In this document: in pieces, positions 16,083 through 21,212 of the stretch | Numbering within the stretch: the stretch's first letter is position 1 | Layout: each line of letters begins with the position of its first letter | NCBI GenBank assembly: GCA_016256075.1 | Contig: SDVU01000096.1 | Span: 1 to 21,212, forward strand | From: Dictyocoela muelleri | Lineage: Eukaryota > Microsporidia | Direction: 5' to 3' | DNA: 21,212 bases | Position numbers and translations under genes: made by a program | The notes under the pieces: generated by a model | Database searches by the model: none | What the model was told of the DNA's origin: nothing | What the model saw: only the letters and a program-made list of their open reading frames with translations

Positions 16083-16960
16083 CAATGTTTTCCAAACTTT
16101 TTGACATGTGGAACCCTTTTTATATTTAAATTTTTCTCGTGGCCCCCAAATGTAAAAAAAATCTTATAAAACATTAAATAAATTAGATAAACCTTTGATT
16201 TATTAAAAAATATGAATAAGATTTTTTTACTCTTTTTCAGTTCTCACACAGTTTTTAGACCCTTGAAAAATAGTAAATCCTCATATGTAAAAGTTAATCA
16301 CATGATTTTTATTTTTAATAAGCGTAAAATCGCGAGTTAATTTTTTTATAATTATATTGATTTTTTAAAACTTCCATATATTCCTCAAAAAATTTTACTA
16401 ATTATTCTAACTGGATATAACTCGAGATTTTACGCTTATTTCAAATGAATATCAAGTAATCATTCTTACGAAATAATGTTTCTTTAAAAAGATGCATGGA
16501 ATAACCCGGGAAAAAGCATTTTTTATTTCTATTTTGACACATTTACAAACATATATTTGTTTTTATCTTTATTTTGTAAAGATGAACTTGTTTTACTGCC
16601 ATTAAAAAATTTTTAATAGCATGGCAAATCGAAAAGAAATTATTTTAATTATTGTGTAATTACTATAACCACAAAAATTTCTATTTTTATTTAGAATAAA
16701 ACTTAAATTATTACATATACAATTGATAAATTAAAAGAAAATAAATTTATAAAAGGGTAAACTATATAATTTTGATGTAATATTTTATTGTATAAAATTA
16801 CTGCAATCCAATATAAAAATGCAAAATAATAAAAAACTAATTTTATAGGGACCCCCAAGAGTCGTTTAGAGACCCCCTAAACTCTAAAAATGTTCTAGGG
16901 CCACCCTGAAGTATATGAGAGGCCCCAAGGGGTTCGTACGGACTACTTTGAAAAACACTG
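16083..16960. mobile_element. hAT-type non-autonomous element, 878 bp
   Basis: The ends CAATGTTTTCCAAA (16083-16096) and, reversed, CAGTGTTTTTCAAA (16960-16947) are typical hAT-style terminal repeats. They are followed inward by GGAACCC/GGCCCCC-type stretches on both sides. The flanks ATCTAAAT (16075-16082) and ATCTACAT (16961-16968) match 7 of 8, the 8-bp duplication expected for hAT. The flanking tandem repeat shows what the empty site looked like. No transposase frame. Confidence 0.85.
16321..16436. mobile_element. 116-bp TA-flanked MITE inside the hAT-type element
   Basis: The ends AGCGTAAAATCGCGAGTTA and, reversed, AGCGTAAAATCTCGAGTTA differ at one base. TA flanks both ends (16319-16320 and 16437-16438), as for Tc1/mariner-type MITEs. 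It lies wholly within 16083-16960 and so is the younger insertion. Confidence 0.75.
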
Positions 16961-17240
16961 ATCTACATACTTTAAATTTTATTAATAAAAAATTTAATAG
17001 GCTTTTTTATATTCAAGGGGGTCACAATATGCAACCATTTACATGCTTTAAATTTTATAAATAAAAAATTTAATTGGCCCTTTTAAATTCAAAAAGTCAC
17101 AATTTACAACCAGCTACATACTTTAAATTTTATCAATAAAAAATTTTATAACCATTTTTAAATTCAAAGGCATAATTTGTAGCAATTACATACTTTAAAT
17201 TTTATTAATAAAAATTTTAAAAAACCCAATTATTGATAAG

Positions 17241-17566
17241 CATTTTTAACTGTAAAAAGGTGGGGCACAATTTGCAGGGAGTTTCTTTATAAAATTCTAT
17301 TATAAAAATTCAATATTTTTTTAGGCCTATTAAATTAAATTATAAAAGGATGCATAATTCGAAAGGGAGGGGGCACAATTTTCAAGGGGATCAAAATTTT
17401 CAAGGGGGTAAAATTTTCAAGGAGGTTACAATTTGTAGTAACAGTGATGCTGTCCCGCGAGTAGTCAAAAGTATAAATATAATTTTGTAGGTAAAGACGT
17501 CTTTTTATTTGTGATTTTATGAACTCATGCTCAATCAGATGTAGTGGATTTTTTTTCATAAGTATA
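17241..17566. other. Spacer with G-rich short repeats
   Basis: No gene seen. Three 18-bp units of the type CAAAATTTTCAAGGGGGT lie at 17374-17426, followed by GTTACAATTTGTAGTAAC (17426-17443), a near-palindrome that echoes the CACAATTTGCAAC core of the 72-bp repeat. An open minus-strand frame here is due to low complexity. Confidence 0.5.
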
Positions 17567-18480
17567 CAGTCAAATTCCATAAATTTTCTACCTTCTCAAT
17601 TTTCCACCCACAGAAATTTTCTATTTTCAAATAATTATATTTTTATATACTAATAAATTTACACAGCACCCCTTAATTTTTCAAACCCCGAAATTTTACA
17701 TTTTTATTTGAGAAAAATTAAATTACAATTTTTTTATTTAAAACCGATAGAATTTTTATTTAAAATCTTTAATCCTTTAAAATCATTAAACTAATATCTC
17801 AAATAATTGTTTTTAAATTCAATTTTTTTTCGACCTCCATCAGACGAATAAGATATCCAGCACTAAGAAAAAACAATACAAAACGTCTAACAATCGCGTA
17901 AAAATTAATATTATAAACTTTAAAAAAGAAAACATAAGAATTTGCGATACACGTAACGCCAAAATATTCAGTAATAGAACGGAAAAGAGATCATAGACGG
18001 TCTATTAAGATTTATCAATACAAATAAGATGTTATTACAAAGGCATTTATCTCAAAAAAAAACGATAAATTCTCATGAAGTAGAAAATATGAATTATCAG
18101 ATACAAAACTTTGTGAATGGGTAAATGATATAAAATCAAGTGGATTATCACTGATAAAATCATGAAAATCAAAGCCTTATTATCGTTTAAAAATATTTAT
18201 CATACATTAGATATTGATTTTCAAGACACAGCCCATTTTTCGTAAGCATATAATGGCTTCATTCATAAATTTAAAATTTGACATGTAATTTCTTTAGAAA
18301 AATGTTCGGGAGAGAGTTTTAATGTCAACAAACAGACATTTAATGATTTTTTTAAAGGGGGTAAACATAAATGCCTACAATGGTTCAGAAATGCGTTTAA
18401 TTGTGATGAGACAGGATTTTTTTAATAACACTTTCTAATAGTTTGTATTCACGTGTAAAAATTGGTATAAAATAATATAA

Positions 18481-18488
18481 AGATAGAT
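18481..18488 (+). repeat. Target-site duplication AGATAGAT, left
   Basis: Exact 8-bp match to 19629-19636, directly outside the Merlin terminal repeats. Confidence 0.9.
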
Positions 18489-18636
18489 GGGGCTTCTTAG
18501 TATTCGTGCCAGTCGAAAAGGGGGAGGTATTGGGTAGAAAATTATATAATTAAAAAATAAAAATCATAATAGAAAAATAAAAATCATATAATAGAAAAAT
18601 AAAAATCAAATATAAAAGTTAAAATTTATTATTTAT

Positions 18637-19533
18637 CTAATTAAAAAGTTCTTTTAATATCTTGATAAACACTTCCTTAATAGTAGTATATTCATAATTA
18701 TTTAAAAACCATCTCCTGAAACTGTACTCCTCAAACCAATCATCAATTTCCCCGCGTTTAATTTCATGTTGTCTTCGCATAGCTGTCTTTAAATGCGACC
18801 AAAACCCCTCAATATTATTTGAATGAACACCATCATCTGTTGTAAATCTAAGATTATGATTAACTACTCTATGATGAAGGTGAAGGTTTTGGGCTTCAAT
18901 TTGATACGAACGGTGTCCATCTGAATATAAAATTGTTCCTATGTGTATCACGTCTGCCAATTCATTTGAAATGGTATTTGCACTTCTATTGATAATTCGC
19001 TTAAGATAAAAATTCCTATTGGATATATCAATGGCGCCAAGTATCCATATTGTATCAAGTGTTTCATCATCGATAGATTAAGGAAATTAATAATACCTCG
19101 GCGCGAGATTACTGTTTCATCAACCTCAACGATACTATTAAAACCTCCTAGTAGGATGCGATTTCAGTCATTAATAGTTTTAAATATCTGCCTCAACTTC
19201 CTACATACACTCGCAATTGTTGCACTACTGATATTACCGACAAAACAGGATATATGTGAATACGAAAAAATTATCAGCAAGCAATAAAATATAAATAGTA
19301 GCTGATTTATTTGTAATTTCGTGTTAATTACAGATTCTCTGCGTCGGCATATAGAAGATATACACCTATATATAATCCTTTTTATATTTTTTTCTTTATA
19401 AATACATGCCTTTGCCATTAGCCACACCGAGTACATGTTTTGCATTCTTCTAATATGATTTATCATTTAACCATTCAAGTGTATCCTCAATTGTTTCAAA
19501 AAATAATTTTTTAAATGGAAAATTTTCAAACAT
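18637..19533 (-). pseudogene. Merlin/ISXO2-like transposase, few breaks
   Basis: Likely start is the ATG at 19533 (MFENFPFKKLFFETIEDTLE), 45 bp inside the terminal palindrome. A zinc-ribbon remnant (YRCISSICRRRESV) and CFVGNISSATIASVCRKL follow. After an in-frame stop near 19163 comes FNSIVEVDETVISRRG with the first catalytic aspartate. A frame change near 19080 leads to DTIWILGAIDISNRNFYLK. The last frame (18960-18637) has YSDGHRSY with the second aspartate, VVNHNLRF, GVHSNNIEGFWSHLK with the third catalytic residue, and a normal C-terminus. Three interruptions are visible in about 300 codons. A pseudogene, but recent enough for all catalytic motifs to be present. Confidence 0.85.
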
Positions 19534-19578
19534 AGAGAGTCAATTTTATATATTTTTATTTATTTAATTTTTATTGCT

Positions 19579-19624
19579 TTTCTTTAGTATTCGCGCCATG
19601 AAAATGGCCCGAATACTAAAGAAA
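19579..19624. repeat. Palindromic right end of the Merlin element
   Basis: TTTCTTTAGTATTCGCGCC and GGCCCGAATACTAAAGAAA face each other around ATGAAAAT-type loop bases. The outer half is the terminal repeat; the inner half is its inverted copy. Confidence 0.85.
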
Positions 19625-19628
19625 TCCC

Positions 19629-19636
19629 AGATAGAT
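19629..19636 (+). repeat. Target-site duplication AGATAGAT, right
   Basis: Exact partner of 18481-18488. Confidence 0.9.
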
Positions 19637-20129
19637 TAACTGTTTTATTGACTTACAATATGTTGAGAACCAAGAAATTTAAACATTCAGTGATAAGGAA
19701 GTCGGAAAATTATGTTATTTAAAAATTTCAACGGAAATGCATTTTGCAAATATTATCACAATGAAAATACATGGATGGCATCTTTTATTTTCAATCAATG
19801 ACTTTATGATTTAGAAGTAAAAGGTCGAAAGATAAAAGAAGACTTTTTCTATTATTGGACAATTATCTAGCTCAAAAAATAACTGTAAGTTAAATTACAT
19901 GAATTGGTTATATTACCTAAAGACTCGACTTCTAAACTTCAGCATTTAGATGCTGGCATTATCAGAAGTTTCAAGACAAAATTTTATAATTATCAACTTA
20001 CGGCGATTATAAACAAAATGCCTGGAAATGTTTCCACAGAGTCATTTTTTAAGAAATTACGGAGTTAGTCCCAAATACCCCGAGTACATAATCCCAAATT
20101 CCCCCATAAATTCTAAAAATATAAAAAAA

Positions 20130-20990
20130 AATATATATATAGCCTACATGAACGTTGAATTTATAGAAGGCGAGTACAAACATTTAATTGTAAAGAACTA
20201 TTTGATTGGTGTGCCTCGAGGGGGCTTTTGATCTCAGAAAGTTTTTAATGATTGTTCTGCCTACAAGACTTTGAAAAGTTATAAAAGTAAATAGATTGCC
20301 TAGATGGCGATGTATGAGTAGAGGTTGCAAATCTTTGAAAAAAAAATAATATAACATAAGATATAATAGTTTTTTTGATTGTTTTGATTAAAAACTGAAT
20401 ATAATTTTAAAAATTATAGGTAAATATAGTGCAATAATTGCATTACACGCTATCATCAATTCTATGCCTTTTGTGTCTAGAAATTAAATCATAAAAGTAA
20501 TAACTGAATAAATCGAAAAAATCACCCTGCTGGACTTCTCTAGTCGAACACATGGTGATTCAAATTCTATTGTACAGGTGGATGAAACGATTTTGAAGTA
20601 TAAATGTAAGTTCCACCGTGGTCGTTCACTTGATAATAGAACTGATGCCTTGGTAATTGTAGAAGATCGAGGTAAAACAACTAGGATGTTTTCAAGAGTT
20701 ATACTGGATAAAACGTCGGAGACAATATTACCCATTATATGCGAACAAATAATTCCATCTTTTTTTATACGGAAGAGAATAGATCTTACAGCCAATTAAC
20801 TGAAAATGGATTCGAACATATGATGATATGTCATAAATATAATTTTGTTAATAAAATTAATAATGTTCATACTCAGCATGTGAATCAATGATTAATTTAA
20901 TAAAAAGAAAAATTAAAAACAGGAAAGGTGTTTTAACAAACAAGAGGCCACAATTTATAAGTGAAGTATGATTTTTCTTTAATAATAAGG
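20130..20990 (+). pseudogene. Merlin/ISXO2-like transposase relic, separate subfamily
   Basis: Plus-strand fragments in several frames. EYKHLIVKNYLIGVPRGG (from about 20170) resembles the region before the zinc ribbon. RCMSRGCKSLKK (about 20308-20343) is a zinc-ribbon remnant. The best piece (from 20578) begins VDETILKYKCKFHRGR with the first catalytic aspartate and runs to ILPIICEQIIPS over 73 codons. ENGFEHMMICHKYNF (about 20800-20845) and NVHTQHV with ESMINLIKRK (about 20862-20910) match the C-terminal motifs. The second aspartate region is damaged. Motif variants differ from the other five copies. No terminal repeats found. Not functional. Confidence 0.75.
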
Positions 20991-21013
20991 AAAACATTTT
21001 AGATAAAATGTCG

Positions 21014-21047
21014 CGCGCCCTGCCCGCAACCGCGCCCTGATCGCAAC
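21014..21047 (+). repeat. GC-rich 17-bp direct repeat
   Basis: CGCGCCCTGCCCGCAAC (21014-21030) is followed at once by CGCGCCCTGATCGCAAC (21031-21047), 15 of 17 identical. It stands out sharply as GC-rich in this AT-rich window. Confidence 0.85.
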
Positions 21048-21049
21048 CA

Positions 21050-21075
21050 GGTTCAAGTCTCGATAGAACCCTTTT
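21050..21075 (+). other. tRNA-like 3' fragment with B box and T-run
   Basis: GGTTCAAGTCT (21050-21060) fits the Pol III B box in nearly all positions. It is followed by GATAGAACCC and a T5 run (21072-21076) that could stop Pol III. No matching 5' acceptor strand (GGTTCTA) or clear A box is seen upstream, so it is not a complete tRNA. It may be a tRNA-derived repeat or a relic. Confidence 0.4.
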
Positions 21076-21076
21076 T

Positions 21077-21212
21077 ATTTTTAATTTTATCTTTTTTTAA
21101 TTTTATTTATATTTTTTTTTAATTTTTTAATTTTCAATTATTTTAATTTTGATTTTTTGTTTTTGATTTTTGATTTTTTTATTGTCTTAATGGATTTTTA
21201 CATCTAAATAAT
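21077..21212. other. T-rich simple sequence at the window end
   Basis: TTTTTAATTTTA-like low-complexity DNA. No gene seen. Confidence 0.5.

Larger units (their letters stand above)
16052..17240 (+). repeat. 72-bp tandem repeat, about four units, split by a hAT-type MITE
   Basis: Units run GTCACAATWTGCAACCA, CTACATACTTTAAATTTTAT, AAATAAAAAATTTAAT, then TTTTAAATTCAAA. Unit starts lie near 16062, 17027, 17098 and 17170. Removing the insertion 16083-16960 and one target copy leaves spacings of about 79, 71 and 72 bp. Confidence 0.75.
18489..19628 (-). mobile_element. Merlin/ISXO2-type transposon with exact 8-bp target duplication
   Basis: 1140 bp. The left end GGGGCTTCTTAGTATTCGTG is matched in reverse by GGGATTTCTTTAGTATTCGG at the right. 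AGATAGAT flanks both sides exactly. An 8-bp duplication is typical of Merlin. The right end is a 46-bp palindrome (19579-19624). A 22-bp A-rich tandem repeat lies between the left end and the transposase stop (about 18545-18612). It is inserted in the pogo-like transposase and is the least decayed Merlin copy in the window. Confidence 0.9.
17567..20010 (+). mobile_element. pogo/Tigger-like DNA transposon, split by a Merlin element
   Basis: A likely left end, CAGTCAAATTCCATAAATTTT, follows TA at 17565-17566, as in pogo-type elements. The decayed transposase runs on the plus strand on both sides of the Merlin insertion 18489-19628. I could not find the matching right end, so the right limit is approximate. 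Confidence 0.7.
17850..20010 (+). pseudogene. pogo/Tigger-like (CENP-B/DDE_1) transposase, decayed and interrupted
   Basis: Fragments in several frames follow the Tigger order. LCEWVNDIKSSGLSL (about 18103-18150) is the CENP-B-type DNA-binding region. A FIHKFK then SLEKCSGESF stretch (about 18260-18320) matches the usual 'W..rFK.R' and 'GES' parts. NCDETGFF (about 18400-18423) carries the first catalytic aspartate. After the Merlin insertion, RLTVLLTYNM (from 19635) and later LPKDSTSKLQHLDAGIIRSF (about 19913-19973) match Tigger's 'RLTVLL' and 'LP.N.TS..QP.D.GII..F'. Stops and frameshifts throughout. The Merlin target copy sits just before RLTVLL. Not functional. Confidence 0.75.

Noticed and set aside
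17335-17580. An 81-codon minus-strand gene
   Set aside because: It spans 18-bp G-rich repeats and the pogo-like left end; the frame is explained by low complexity.
20085-20110. Right terminal repeat of the pogo-like element
   Set aside because: CAAATTCCCCCATAAATTC resembles the left end but lies in direct, not inverted, orientation.

Overview
This window looks like a repeat-rich, gene-poor stretch of a microsporidian genome. It is very AT-rich and the one intact gene has no intron. That gene starts directly behind a C-rich motif of the type described upstream of microsporidian start codons. Transposons of the Merlin/ISXO2 type dominate; these are known to be frequent in several microsporidia. 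The genus cannot be read from the window.

The only convincing host gene is on the minus strand at 8487-10343. It encodes a 618-residue coiled-coil protein whose C-terminal third matches the Ase1/PRC1/MAP65 family of spindle-midzone microtubule bundlers. Everything else recognisable is mobile-element DNA, much of it decayed and nested.

Left part (1-8090): tRNA-derived SINE-like copies (1-200, about 295-436, 3908-4370); a deleted Merlin copy with terminal inverted repeats (473-1484); a fossil of a retrovirus-type integrase element (about 1600-2942); a MITE-like insertion between 78-bp direct repeats (2943-3718); and two head-to-head Merlin relics (4575-6163 minus, 6561-7614 plus). Middle (8091-10810): the ase1-like gene between two related 22-bp minisatellites in opposite orientation. 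Next (10891-14585): a run of foldback palindromes, two of them copies of one family, then a Merlin relic whose 5' end has been turned into a 283-bp palindrome. Right part (14640-21212): a third minisatellite array split by a 5'-truncated SINE copy; a 0.9-kb element with long inverted repeats; a 72-bp tandem repeat split by a hAT-type MITE with an 8-bp target duplication and a smaller MITE inside it; a pogo/Tigger-like transposon split by a Merlin element flanked by the exact 8-bp duplication AGATAGAT; a last Merlin relic; and a GC-rich, tRNA-like patch near the end.

The elements do not form a metabolic or defence system. The most interesting pattern is structural: several Merlin copies carry their terminal repeat as a self-complementary palindrome about 40-60 bp upstream of the transposase start, and larger palindromes nearby look like doubled 5' ends. 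This suggests a route by which foldback MITEs arise.
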